Of a stretch of DNA of 12,660 nucleotides, positions 1-6,833 are shown in pieces. How positions within the stretch are numbered: position 1 is the first letter of the stretch; each line of letters starts with the position of its first letter. Origin of the DNA: Lachnoclostridium sp. UBA7215 (GTDB lineage: Bacteria; Bacillota; Clostridia; Lachnospirales; Lachnospiraceae). Where the stretch lies: contig DKUB01000079.1 in NCBI GenBank assembly GCA_002490465.1, positions 1-12,660 of the forward strand, in the 5' to 3' direction. The position numbers were made by a program, and so were the translations under genes. Below the pieces are notes generated by a model that did not search any database, had not been told where the DNA came from, and was given only the letters and a program-made list of their open reading frames with translations.

Positions 1-28
1 ATATCGCCCGTATCTAAGCAAACACAAC

Positions 29-47
29 GGATAATTTCTTATTATCC
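29..47. terminator. Small hairpin downstream of the 269-residue gene
   Basis: A perfect 7-bp stem (GGATAAT / ATTATCC) with a 5-base TTCTT loop lies 28 bases beyond the stop of the membrane-protein gene at 75. On the plus strand it is followed by a T-rich stretch (positions 48-64). On the minus strand no T run follows. It would therefore work better as a terminator for a plus-strand transcript entering from the left, or as a weak bidirectional one. The stem is AT-rich, so confidence is low. Confidence 0.25.
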
Positions 48-74
48 TTTATTCTTATCCTTTTAACCAACATC

Positions 75-884
75 TTACCATTTCTTATCAATCATCAAAT
101 AATCTCTGGTTTTCTCTCTTACTTCTCCGATCAGCCGCGAATTGTCATGTCTTTTTTCATTGAACTCATTATATATCCCGACTGTGTTAACACTAAACTT
201 CTCGTTATTCTTCCTTTTCTCATAAGCGTTTAACGCGACGTTCTCTAAAATCTGTTTCAGAGTTACTGTGATATCGTCATAGATATTTCTAATAATCTGT
301 TCCAAAAGCGCTCTCATTTCTTTGGGCAGGAATGTATCATCCAACAGATTTTGATATTTTTTCATCGACTCATAGTATCTCCCTGTGAGATATATGATTT
401 CAATATCTATCTTCCCCTCTTTCAAATCTGCATAAAATCCCTCATCAAAATCTATATCCGTTTTTTCCATCTTCTTACCGGCTACCTGAAACGGTTCCGG
501 TTTCTCAAACATTTCTAATTGATTCCCCCGTTTTACAATAAGCCCTCCCACTAAATTTTTTTCGCACTCTTTTTGCAGGATTTCTGAACCGCTGAGAGTA
601 CATCCACATTGGGTTAATATTTTATATGTATTTAATGTTACAATCTGAAATAAATCCAGATTCTTCATCATCCTGTTATCATCAGAAAAACCTTCCATGA
701 CTTCAATCAATAAGTCCGTCTGTCTCTTTATTACCTCCGAACGCAAAGGCTGCAGTATTGTATATCTTGCACGTTTGTAAGTCAAAACAGCAATTATTGT
801 AGCAATTAACGTAAAAATGATCCACAAAATATCCTTAATAGCGGAAAGATTATCCCATAGCCATTTGATTAGATCACTTCCCAT
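75..884 (-). CDS. Single-pass membrane protein of unknown function
   Basis: I do not recognise the family. The 269-residue protein has one strong hydrophobic segment near the N terminus (about residues 17-36, with ILWIIFTLIATIIAVLTY) followed at once by basic residues (KRAR), then a long polar, largely helical C-terminal part of about 230 residues. This suggests an N-terminal anchor with the bulk in the cytosol. No catalytic motif is visible. The ATG at 884 is preceded by AAAGGG and AGGAT, a modest ribosome binding site. A possible 36-codon ORF ends 3 bases upstream, so translation could be coupled. A good sigma-A-type promoter lies about 160 bases upstream (1043-1071). Helical membrane proteins of this kind are common in accessory islands, but a function cannot be read from the sequence. 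Confidence 0.8.
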   Translation of the reverse strand: MGSDLIKWLWDNLSAIKDILWIIFTLIATIIAVLTYKRARYTILQPLRSEVIKRQTDLLIEVMEGFSDDNRMMKNLDLFQIVTLNTYKILTQCGCTLSGSEILQKECEKNLVGGLIVKRGNQLEMFEKPEPFQVAGKKMEKTDIDFDEGFYADLKEGKIDIEIIYLTGRYYESMKKYQNLLDDTFLPKEMRALLEQIIRNIYDDITVTLKQILENVALNAYEKRKNNEKFSVNTVGIYNEFNEKRHDNSRLIGEVREKTRDYLMIDKKW

Positions 885-887
885 ATC

Positions 888-998
888 CTAGCCCTTTATG
901 ATGTTAAGGAGAAGAACACCATATTCCCTCTCTGTGCTTTGATCAACACTGCCGCTCATTTCCTTCTTTCCATATTCAAATAGCGGAACAGAGCACAT
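888..998 (-). CDS. Possible 36-residue small ORF ahead of the membrane-protein gene
   Basis: Between the promoter at 1043-1071 and the gene at 884 there is an open frame, ATG at 998 to TAG at 888-890, starting MCSVPLFEYGKKEMSG and ending LLLNIIKG. The stop is 3 bases before the ATG of the next gene. A second in-frame ATG (codon 14, at 959) has purine-rich GGAAAG and AAGGAA upstream, so a 23-residue product is also possible. The composition looks protein-like rather than random, and the position between promoter and gene fits either a leader peptide or the tail of a decayed gene. No family is recognised. Confidence 0.35.
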   Translation of the reverse strand: MCSVPLFEYGKKEMSGSVDQSTEREYGVLLLNIIKG

Positions 999-1042
999 TT
1001 TTATCCATAGTCAGACCCCACTATAAACTTTTTATTATAAAA

Positions 1043-1071
1043 ATCATACAGCATTTATCTCTTTTGGTCAA
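1043..1071 (-). promoter_or_regulatory. Sigma-A-type promoter for the left-end gene(s)
   Basis: Read on the minus strand: -35 TTGACC (1071-1066), a 17-base spacer, and -10 TATGAT (1048-1043). Each hexamer differs from consensus at one position and the spacing is optimal. Transcription would start near 1036, giving a leader of about 150 bases before the membrane-protein gene. That leader holds the 36-codon ORF. No obvious operator palindrome was seen. Confidence 0.6.
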
Positions 1072-1132
1072 TTTATTTTTTTAACTTTGTTTTCGAAGTG
1101 CAAGCTCTCTGGGCAATTTTTTACGTACCTCC

Positions 1133-1647
1133 CTACCATCCCGGCTCCATCATCTTCGGACAGTCATAATCCGACCCATAGTAGTTAAAAATCCGGACAA
1201 CACCATTCACCAGATCTGCCTCCAGACAGACCGTCCCATTCAGCGTATAAGCGCCCCAAAAGACATATTTTAGGACTAACTGTTCCTTTTTGGCAGAAAG
1301 CACATTGCAGCTTGCGCCTTGAGAAAATGTTTTTTCCGGAATCTCCATGCCTTCGAGGTGGTTATCTATCCTTTCCTGTAATAATTCCGCCATCGCCTGA
1401 TTGATCTTATTTTGGAGCTCGACAACAATGCCAGCGAACGAACAATCCGCGTCTTCTGCATAGACACGGAAAGTGAAAAGTCATAGGCATCCTCCTGCGT
1501 GTAGAAAGTTCCACCATCATCTGCAGCATTACAGAAATAGTCAAAGCGAATAACCTAAAACCCTCTAATTCTTTGAATATCTTCTCACTGGGCTTCCGAA
1601 ATATATAGTGCAAGCCGACCAAGCATTTCTAGAAGGTCTGCTTCCAT
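1133..1647 (-). pseudogene. Frameshifted remnant of a protein of about 170 residues, family unknown
   Basis: The longest intact piece is an 86-codon ORF (1133-1393), but protein-like sequence continues upstream in other frames. In the same frame just before it the sequence reads YAEDADCSFAGIVVELQNKI. A frameshift near 1463-1476 joins this to FDYFCNAADDGGTFYTQEDA. Upstream of that, SEKIFKELEGFR (another frame) and MEADLLEMLGRLALYISEA (ATG at 1647) complete the series. Read in one frame, the upstream part instead has a TGA at 1585-1587 and a TAG at 1555-1557. The original was therefore one small acidic soluble protein, now inactivated by at least three lesions. Its size and acidity would suit an immunity-type protein, but I cannot name a family. 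Whether the 86-codon piece is still translated from an internal ATG is unknown. Confidence 0.6.
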
Positions 1648-1760
1648 GACCACCAAAACTTACATGCGAGATTCGTAAGATGGTAAAGCCGGAGCCGCAT
1701 GTCATGTAAGTGTTCTAACATTTGTGACATCGCTTGTAATAAAGGGCTACTATTCTTCAT
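1629..1760 (-). other. Short ORF and inverted repeat upstream of the remnant
   Basis: A 43-codon frame (ATG at 1758-1760, TAG at 1629-1631) begins MKNSSPLLQAMSQMLEHLHD and overlaps the 5' end of the degenerate gene in a different frame. Inside it, CTTACATGCG at 1659-1668 pairs with CGCATG plus TAAG within 1696-1710, a 10-bp stem interrupted by a 5-base bulge. On the minus strand the stem is followed by TTTT. The segment could be the true N-terminal part of the decayed gene, or a hairpin behind the three-gene operon that ends at 1791. No ribosome binding site is convincing. Confidence 0.25.
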
Positions 1761-1790
1761 CGTCTTGGAATCTTTTGTATCCGTACAATA

Positions 1791-2309
1791 TTATGATATA
1801 TCAAATTTAATTTGTTCTAGTTTAGTATCAATATTAGTTACCAATCTAATTATTTCAGAGTTTGATTTCTCAATATATTCGGCATCATCAATATGATCCA
1901 TAACTATAGCGGATAAACTATCCATCTCACTTACAATTGATTCTATACTCGTCTGATTGGATATATCTTTTTTCACTATTTCGAGTAAATTGGAAATAGT
2001 CTTCAATTTTATTCTTGTTACCTTTTTACTATTTTCTGAATCGACCACAATCAACTCCGAATCTAACATTTTAATTTGAATCTTTGTTATTACATCATTG
2101 ATTTTTTCTTTTTTCCTATCAACATTATTTTGTCGTTCAACCAAATAAAACGAAACAAAAATTAAAATAAAAATCTCTATACCATCACCTATGCTTACAT
2201 TCCAAAAACCAGAAATATCATTACACGCGTTTATAAACAACAATATACATGTTGCTAAAGACAACGCTCCAATAATTATATATTTTACAATATTATTGTA
2301 CTTCTTCAT
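1791..2309 (-). CDS. Two-helix membrane protein with long cytosolic helical tail, third gene of the GHKL/STAS-like operon
   Basis: The 172-residue protein has two hydrophobic segments (about residues 9-28, IIIGALSLATCILLF, and 42-57, GIEIFILIFVSFYLVE). About 110 charged, heptad-like residues without motifs follow, probably a helical or coiled-coil cytosolic tail. The short loop between helices predicts both ends in the cytosol. The ATG follows the STAS-like gene's stop by 3 bases and is preceded by GGGAGGAAAG, so it is translated from the same mRNA. Not recognised as a named family. In this context it may be the membrane partner or effector of the GHKL/STAS-like pair; that role is inference from gene order only. 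Base composition is markedly AT-rich, like the other two genes of the operon. Confidence 0.8.
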   Translation of the reverse strand: MKKYNNIVKYIIIGALSLATCILLFINACNDISGFWNVSIGDGIEIFILIFVSFYLVERQNNVDRKKEKINDVITKIQIKMLDSELIVVDSENSKKVTRIKLKTISNLLEIVKKDISNQTSIESIVSEMDSLSAIVMDHIDDAEYIEKSNSEIIRLVTNIDTKLEQIKFDIS

Positions 2310-2312
2310 TTG

Positions 2313-2648
2313 TTACTTTCCTCCCATTATCTCCTTTTCAGCATCTGCAATATATTTCTTAATTCTACGTTCTATCGTTAAATCGTCATTTGATATAATC
2401 ACAATATTTTCTAAAATATTTTTTTTATTAAGTATTTTGACCAATCCGCCAAATGCCTCATCCAAAAAGGATGGAGGATATCCAAACGCACCATCAAAAT
2501 CTATCTCCAATTTATCATTCTTTTTAACAGCCTCTTCATATTTAGGCAAAAGCAACTGCTGCCTAAATAATTCTCCCGAAAACTCTCCCTCAGAAATTTT
2601 CCTGCCACCCGGGGTATCCGAAAAATCTTTTGCTATAACAATTTTCAT
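2313..2648 (-). CDS. STAS-like protein, DUF4325 family
   Basis: The 111-residue protein matches the DUF4325 (STAS-like) pattern: GGR at residues 14-16, FSGELFR at 23-29, LEIDFDGAFGYPPSFLDEAF at 47-66, then IVIIS near 82. STAS proteins such as SpoIIAA act as switchable partners of GHKL kinases, with a phosphorylated serine at the start of a helix after a beta strand. Ser60 of this protein, before FLDEAFG, occupies a comparable place, but phosphorylation is inference. The ATG at 2648 follows directly on the TAG of the GHKL gene with no gap, and its ribosome binding site (GGAGGAAG) lies inside the last codons of that gene. This indicates translational coupling and near-equimolar production. The family is conserved but its biochemical role is poorly defined. 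Confidence 0.85.
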   Translation of the reverse strand: MKIVIAKDFSDTPGGRKISEGEFSGELFRQQLLLPKYEEAVKKNDKLEIDFDGAFGYPPSFLDEAFGGLVKILNKKNILENIVIISNDDLTIERRIKKYIADAEKEIMGGK

Positions 2649-3668
2649 CTATTCTTCCTCCATCTTTATAATAAAACTATATATTGTTCCAGAAATATTA
2701 TATTTCAACTCTTCTGTATAAATATGCCCTTCATTATCAAACCAGCAATGGCCTTTTCCTGACATAACATGAAAATCTGCCACCTTATCACTACAAGCAT
2801 ATTCTTTAATGGATGGAAGTCCTTTTCCATGGTTAGTCTTTCCCGTTTGCGTCCTAAAATCTCCATCTAAAGCCGATTTAATCAGCTTTGACTCACTTCC
2901 AATCCCAATTTTATTAACAACCTTTTCATATAAGGAATGCTTTTTAACAGTTTTTCCGATACCTATTCCAGTATCCAAAAACAAAAACTTCACATCATTA
3001 CCATTACATTCTGCATACATATACCATTCTGGTATCATTGTATCTTCTTCATTATACGCATGATAATATACATTAGACATCATCTCTATAATAACTTCAT
3101 AAAGATCTTTGACATATACATTAGAAACGTTTAGCTTATCTGCTACAAACAAGCAAATCTGCTTAGCTAAAATACCATCACTATTTCTTCCACATACAAT
3201 TGACATTTTACTACTATTTTGGGGCAAATTTTTACTTTTAGACTTTACAAATTTCAGCAAACCAGATTCTATAAATACCATTCTTGCTTTATCATTATTA
3301 GGATAAGTACCATGAAAAGAATACAATCTTCTTCTTGATTCCTTATGATTCCTCATTAATGCAATCAAATACATGATGGCATCGGTCGTAACTTTTGAAA
3401 CATCTCTTGCCTCTATTAAGAAATCACTTCTAGGAATAGCGCTCTTAAATTTATACATAATCGTACAAAAAAGCAATGCCGTTTCTTCCAAATTTTCTAT
3501 GAAGCTAAAACACTCCGGTAAATTAATAATATAGTCTGGTACATATTCTTGCTGCATACTTGTTGGAATTGTTTTATTTACTCTATAATTTTTACTAAAT
3601 TTTCTTTTTCTTTTTTTACTAAGTTTTTTACTCCGGAGATCCCAGAATTCTTTTGCTGTTTTTCCCAT
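2649..3668 (-). CDS. GHKL (HATPase_c) ATP-binding protein with a STAS-like N-terminal half
   Basis: The C-terminal part carries the Bergerat ATP fold: N box E195-M-M-S-N199 followed by YYHA, G1 box D232-T-G-I-G-I, and a G2-like box G281-K-G-L near residues 278-285, closing with a GT strand at about 327. Residues about 50-180 (IINLPECFSF, then IEARDVSKVTTDAIMYLIAL) look like a STAS-type alpha/beta domain, so the protein may carry both a switch domain and the ATP site. The first 30 residues are very basic (KKLSKKRKRK), possibly for nucleic-acid or membrane contact. There is no phospho-acceptor His domain and no transmembrane helix, so it is not a classical histidine kinase. It is closer to the SpoIIAB/RsbW anti-sigma kinases or MutL/Hsp90-type ATPases. 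The ATG at 3668 has GAGGA 7 bases upstream. First gene of a three-gene operon, next to a dead GNAT gene. Confidence 0.85.
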   Translation of the reverse strand: MGKTAKEFWDLRSKKLSKKRKRKFSKNYRVNKTIPTSMQQEYVPDYIINLPECFSFIENLEETALLFCTIMYKFKSAIPRSDFLIEARDVSKVTTDAIMYLIALMRNHKESRRRLYSFHGTYPNNDKARMVFIESGLLKFVKSKSKNLPQNSSKMSIVCGRNSDGILAKQICLFVADKLNVSNVYVKDLYEVIIEMMSNVYYHAYNEEDTMIPEWYMYAECNGNDVKFLFLDTGIGIGKTVKKHSLYEKVVNKIGIGSESKLIKSALDGDFRTQTGKTNHGKGLPSIKEYACSDKVADFHVMSGKGHCWFDNEGHIYTEELKYNISGTIYSFIIKMEEE

Positions 3669-3700
3669 ATTTTATCCTCATGTCCAAAACATCTATACAA

Positions 3701-4305
3701 TCACAGTACTTCTAATAATAGAGTTAGTGTATGTCTATCTTGTGTATTCGTCTTAACATCCTTGGTATCAAATCTCTTAAACCCATTCTCGCCTTGATAA
3801 AACTGATTAATTTCTCATAATCCTCAACTTCAAGAAAAATCTCCATTCCTCCAGCTATATATTGAATTCTATTTATAGTAACTATAGTCTTCTGAAACAA
3901 TTGTTCTCCAGTAATCTTCTCATTCGCTTTGCCATTTTAATTTCCCTCTAATTGTGCAATAAGACATGCCGAAAAATTATAGGTACTATTTTCTTTCTCC
4001 ACTTCACTTATCCTAGCAATTTTACGCTTCATGGTATTACTAAAATTTTCTGCATTTACTGTAATTGCTTTGATTGCTATCATAAAATAGTCCACCAATA
4101 ACACATCGTCATTAGAAAATACCATGTATGTGGACTGATTTTTTTTGTAAACTCAATCGATTGTTCGTTCAAAATCTTTCCACATCCGGTTTCTTATCGC
4201 TAAAAAACCCGGAAAAGAGTTGTCGTAATTCATCCTCTCCAAAATTTTTTCGTCTTTGATAGACAAGTATTCATGAATGTTAAAGGCTGTTATATTATTA
4301 TACAT
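3701..4305 (-). pseudogene. GNAT-family N-acetyltransferase, decayed
   Basis: Stitching frames together recovers a protein of about 200 residues. It starts MYNNITAFNIHEYLSIKDEK (ATG at 4305), shifts frame at an A6T4 run near 4235 to GEDELRQLFSGFFSDKKPD, shifts again to NEQSIEFTKK, and again to NQSTYMVFSNDDVLLVDYF. It then meets an in-frame TAA at 3937-3939, continues with EKITGEQLF and IQYIAGGMEIFLEVEDYEKL, and shifts once more to GENGFKRFDTKDV before TGA at 3701-3703. From memory of the family, this order matches GNAT acetyltransferases (LxQLxKN, ITGxELL, ExxxxLxxFYxxNGF) often found in toxin-antitoxin-like cassettes. With at least five lesions it cannot be functional. The region also lies immediately upstream of the GHKL operon, whose promoter must lie within or beyond it. 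Confidence 0.85.
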
Positions 4306-4397
4306 TTGTCTTCTTCATTGCCATAAACTTTTTCACTTCTTCTGAGCCAGTGTTGCAACTCTGTGAAGAGACGCCTAATAAGATTTCTCAATAGTAT
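4290..4397 (-). pseudogene. 3' end of an ORF upstream of the GNAT gene, cut by the IS
   Basis: An open frame enters from the IS boundary (LRNLIRRLFTELQHWL, then RRSEKVYGNEEDK) and ends with TAA at 4290-4292, overlapping the start of the GNAT remnant by 16 bases. GNAT toxins of this type commonly sit directly behind a short antitoxin gene, and this helical charged tail would fit such a partner. The evidence is position and composition only. The IS terminal repeat begins at 4398, so the 5' part is lost or displaced. Confidence 0.3.
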
Positions 4398-5615
4398 TAA
4401 GAAAACGCTGATTAAATCAGCATTTCAGCCACCCTTTTTTCGTTATATATAGTATAATGTGAGTATCACAAATACTAAGGATGGTGCATGGTTATGAAAC
4501 AACATTAGTGACATTGAATATTCCAACCGCAGAAAAAAGACCAAACGGAAGGAATTCCTTGATGCCATGGATGAATTGATTCCATGGCATCATTGGATAC
4601 AACTCACCCACCCTTATTATCCATCCTAGAAACGCCAACGACCTCCGAAAAATATTGAGGCCATACTTCGCATGTGCTTTATGTAGAACTGGTTTAACCT
4701 TTCGAACGCAGGAATCAGAGATGCCATATATGACAGCTATGCAATAAGAAGCTTCATGCACCTAGATTTTCCCACCGGCAGGTGCCGGATGCTACCATCT
4801 TTCTTCATTTCCGCCATCTGATTGAAAATAACAGCTTAGCGAAAAGATATTCGCTGATGTAAAAAGCCAGGTCTGAAAAAGCAGACCTGATGATGCACGG
4901 CGGAACGATCATAGATGCCACGATCACCTCAGCCCCCAGTTCTACCAAGAACAAAGACGGCAAACTCGACCCAGAAATGCACCAGACAAAGAAAGGCAAC
5001 CAATAGTATTATGGAATGAAGGTGCACTCCGGCGTAAATGCAGGCAGTGAATATGTCCACACGATCACCAGGACAGCAGCCAATGTTCATGATATGACGA
5101 AATGGCCGAATTTTATCCGCGAGGATGATGAATTCGTTTATGGCGACCCTGGATACAGTGGGGCGGAGAAACAGGAGGAAATCCGAAATGCCAGGCATTT
5201 GTCAATAATAGAGTTCCGTACCAATAAATGTCCCAAAAACATTAAAGTCCCTGATACCTATAAAGGGATCAACCGGGACAAACAGCAAGGAAATCGCAAA
5301 GCATCCACACGCTGTAAAGTAGAGCATCCATTTTTGATTGTTAAAAGCAGTTCGGTTATGCCATGACTGTATGACAAGGTATAGCCAAAAACATGAACCT
5401 GTTTCATATCCCGTTTGCCAGCGCTAATCTGGTCATGTGTGTCAGGTCGGGCGCAGCAGGAATTTTGTATGGTATAAATGCGTTCATTTTGGGAAATCCC
5501 ATAAGGAATTGGGAGTAAAAGGAGCATCTATGGAGGGTAGTACTGATATTCCCCCAAAATTTACTAATGATGGTAACTGGGAATGTTGATCTTGGTATTA
5601 GTCAGCGTTTCCTTA
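4398..5615 (+). mobile_element. Decayed IS5-family insertion sequence
   Basis: The ends are TAAGAAAACGCTGA at 4398-4411 and its inverted counterpart TCAGCGTTTCCTTA at 5602-5615. They match at 13 of 14 positions and bracket about 1.2 kb, the usual size of an IS5-family element. One transposase reading fills the interior (see the next entry). No clear target-site duplication can be seen: the flanks read TAT on the left and GCA on the right, and TTA/TAAG at the edges makes the exact end ambiguous by a few bases. The many lesions show an old, immobile copy. Confidence 0.8.
4494..5518 (+). pseudogene. IS5-family DDE transposase, inactivated
   Basis: The protein can be followed through several frames: IEYSNRRKKTKRKEFLDAMD, IPWHHWIQLTHPYYPS, RDAIYDSYAIRSFMHLDF, RQVPDAT, LHFRHLIENN, KIFADVKSQ, MMHGGTIIDATITSAPSSTK, DPEMHQTKKGNQ, YVHTITRTAANVHDM, DDEFVYGDPGYSGAEKQEE, KASTRCKVEHPFLIVK, FGYA, GIAKNMNLFHIPFASANLVM. 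These are hallmark blocks of IS5-type transposases. The DDE residues appear as D of IDATI, D of YGDPGY, and a C-terminal E in the KVEHPF region or nearby. Lesions include stops at the N terminus (TAG and TGA within 15 bases of the ATG), a TAG after YYPS, a TAG after CFM, several frameshifts between about 4770 and 4880, a TAG where GNQ-W is expected (about 5005), a one-base deletion near 5343, and a TGA just after it. The longest intact piece is 5016-5366. Confidence 0.85.
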
Positions 5616-6137
5616 GCAAACTTACTGCTTTCCTTTCTGTAACACTCTAAGAAAAAGTTTTCTTGTATTGTACTTTTCGCATGGATTGTGAAAATTTTGT
5701 GCTAAAAATTTTACCTTTTAGTGCTGTAATCATATGCTCCTTCTTCATACGTTTTACTACGAGAAAACAATACCACAATAATTCGTACGTCGATGTTCCG
5801 AACGGATACGCCGTTGAAACAGTACGCTCTCACCGATCAGGTGAATTCTACATCTATGAGGAATCCAACTTCTCCCCAAGTTGGCTCTTCAAATAGCTTA
5901 CTCTTTGAAAACACACAAGCAGAAATGGCTGAGCCTGCTCTCAGATGCTAAGATTCTTCGTCTTTCTTTTTTGAAAAGGATCATCCAAGCTGTCTATTAC
6001 TTTCTTTTCCATAGAATTTATTCAGTATTTTTCCAATTTTTCTTTGAATTACATAGCAATCCGGTTCCTATAACCTTAAAAGCTCACAGCATCATTTAAT
6101 GAAAGACAAGCTGACTCTTACCTAACATATGCCCTCC
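5616..6137. other. About 520 bases without a supportable gene
   Basis: Between the IS right end and the YrdC-like gene there are two plus-strand open frames (5663-5896 and 5881-6099), but neither has a ribosome binding site, family resemblance or convincing composition. A 7-bp hairpin (CCAACTT at 5865-5871, AAGTTGG at 5878-5884, 6-base loop) is present without a T run. A short stretch around 5790-5890 (VDVPNGYAVETVRSHRSGEF) reads as more protein-like than its surroundings and could be a gene scrap. No terminator is evident for the ATPase/YrdC operon ending at 6138. Confidence 0.5.
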
Positions 6138-6833
6138 TCAAACTATTCCTTTATATTTACATTCCAAAGCCACTTTCCGAATCATTTCAGTCGATATTGC
6201 TCCTTTTCGCATTATTTCAATATACTGATATCCATCTTGCATTTTTTCCCTGACTACCGTACTTAATTGACCAGGATTTATTACAAAATCATCCACCATG
6301 GCTATTTTTCGATAAACATGTAACTTCGCACTACGTTCCGAAACTATTTTCCAAGCCTCTTCCGCTGTAAAAACCTCCGTAAATTTAGAATTACGAATTG
6401 GTACACTTGGCATTGGAAAAAAATCTGCAATCTGTGTTTCAATAACACTTCGTGATAAACGTACTCCTATTGTACCATCAGCATATAAACAATTTGTAGA
6501 AAATCTATTAAATGCTTTTTTTAATGGCTTCATTACAAATGTGAGTCCGTAGGGGGTAAGTTTTTTTAAAAATTCACAGGCCTGATTACGACAATCCATT
6601 TTTTCAGTTATTTTTTTCAAATCACCAAATGTCAATGACATGGGAGCCCTATTACGTTCTAATAGCAAATCAATATCTTTAGAAACCTTTTGATCAGATA
6701 CTAATCCAGTTAATATGTATGAAGAATCTGACGGCAAAATGCATAAGCCACCCTCTCTTAAAAGTCTAATAATTCTATCAACGTCATGCTGATTCAATTT
6801 TTGCTTCCCATTGCAAACAAACTCAAGGTTCAC
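6138..6833 (-). CDS. Divergent Sua5/YciO/YrdC-domain protein
   Basis: The protein (231 residues) follows the YrdC fold order: GGLCILPSDSSYILTGL for the usual G-PTDTVYGL (about residues 28-45), LLERNRAPMSLTF for the K-R-P motif (about 57-69), LTPYGLTFVMKP for PGPxTxVL (about 92-103), GTIGVRLS (about 120-127), LSTVV (about 190-194) and IMRKGAIS (about 207-214). Canonical members make threonylcarbamoyl-AMP for tRNA t6A37. Here the TSAN.SG motif that helps bind threonine and ATP is replaced by VPIRNSKFTEVF, and the KxR motif reads RNR, so chemistry or substrate may differ. It is too short to be a full Sua5 with its extra C-terminal domain. I chose the GTG at 6833: it overlaps the ATPase stop as GTGA and lies 8 bases after GGAGGAG. 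A TTG at 6836 is the alternative. Co-translation with the ATPase implies a joint function. Confidence 0.8.
   Translation of the reverse strand: MNLEFVCNGKQKLNQHDVDRIIRLLREGGLCILPSDSSYILTGLVSDQKVSKDIDLLLERNRAPMSLTFGDLKKITEKMDCRNQACEFLKKLTPYGLTFVMKPLKKAFNRFSTNCLYADGTIGVRLSRSVIETQIADFFPMPSVPIRNSKFTEVFTAEEAWKIVSERSAKLHVYRKIAMVDDFVINPGQLSTVVREKMQDGYQYIEIMRKGAISTEMIRKVALECKYKGIV

Noticed and set aside
2191..3797. Several plus-strand open frames opposite the GHKL/STAS/membrane operon
   Set aside because: They lie antisense to well-supported genes, are rich in S, F and I as expected for complements of AT-rich coding DNA, and have no ribosome binding sites.
4492..5527. Minus-strand open frames across the IS
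   Set aside because: They are antisense to the recognisable IS5 transposase remnant.
5865..5884. 7-bp hairpin considered as an intrinsic terminator for the ATPase/YrdC operon
   Set aside because: No T run on either side and more than 250 bases beyond the YrdC-like stop.
5663..6099. Two plus-strand open frames of 77 and 72 codons right of the IS
   Set aside because: No ribosome binding site, no recognisable family and random-looking composition; described only as unexplained sequence.
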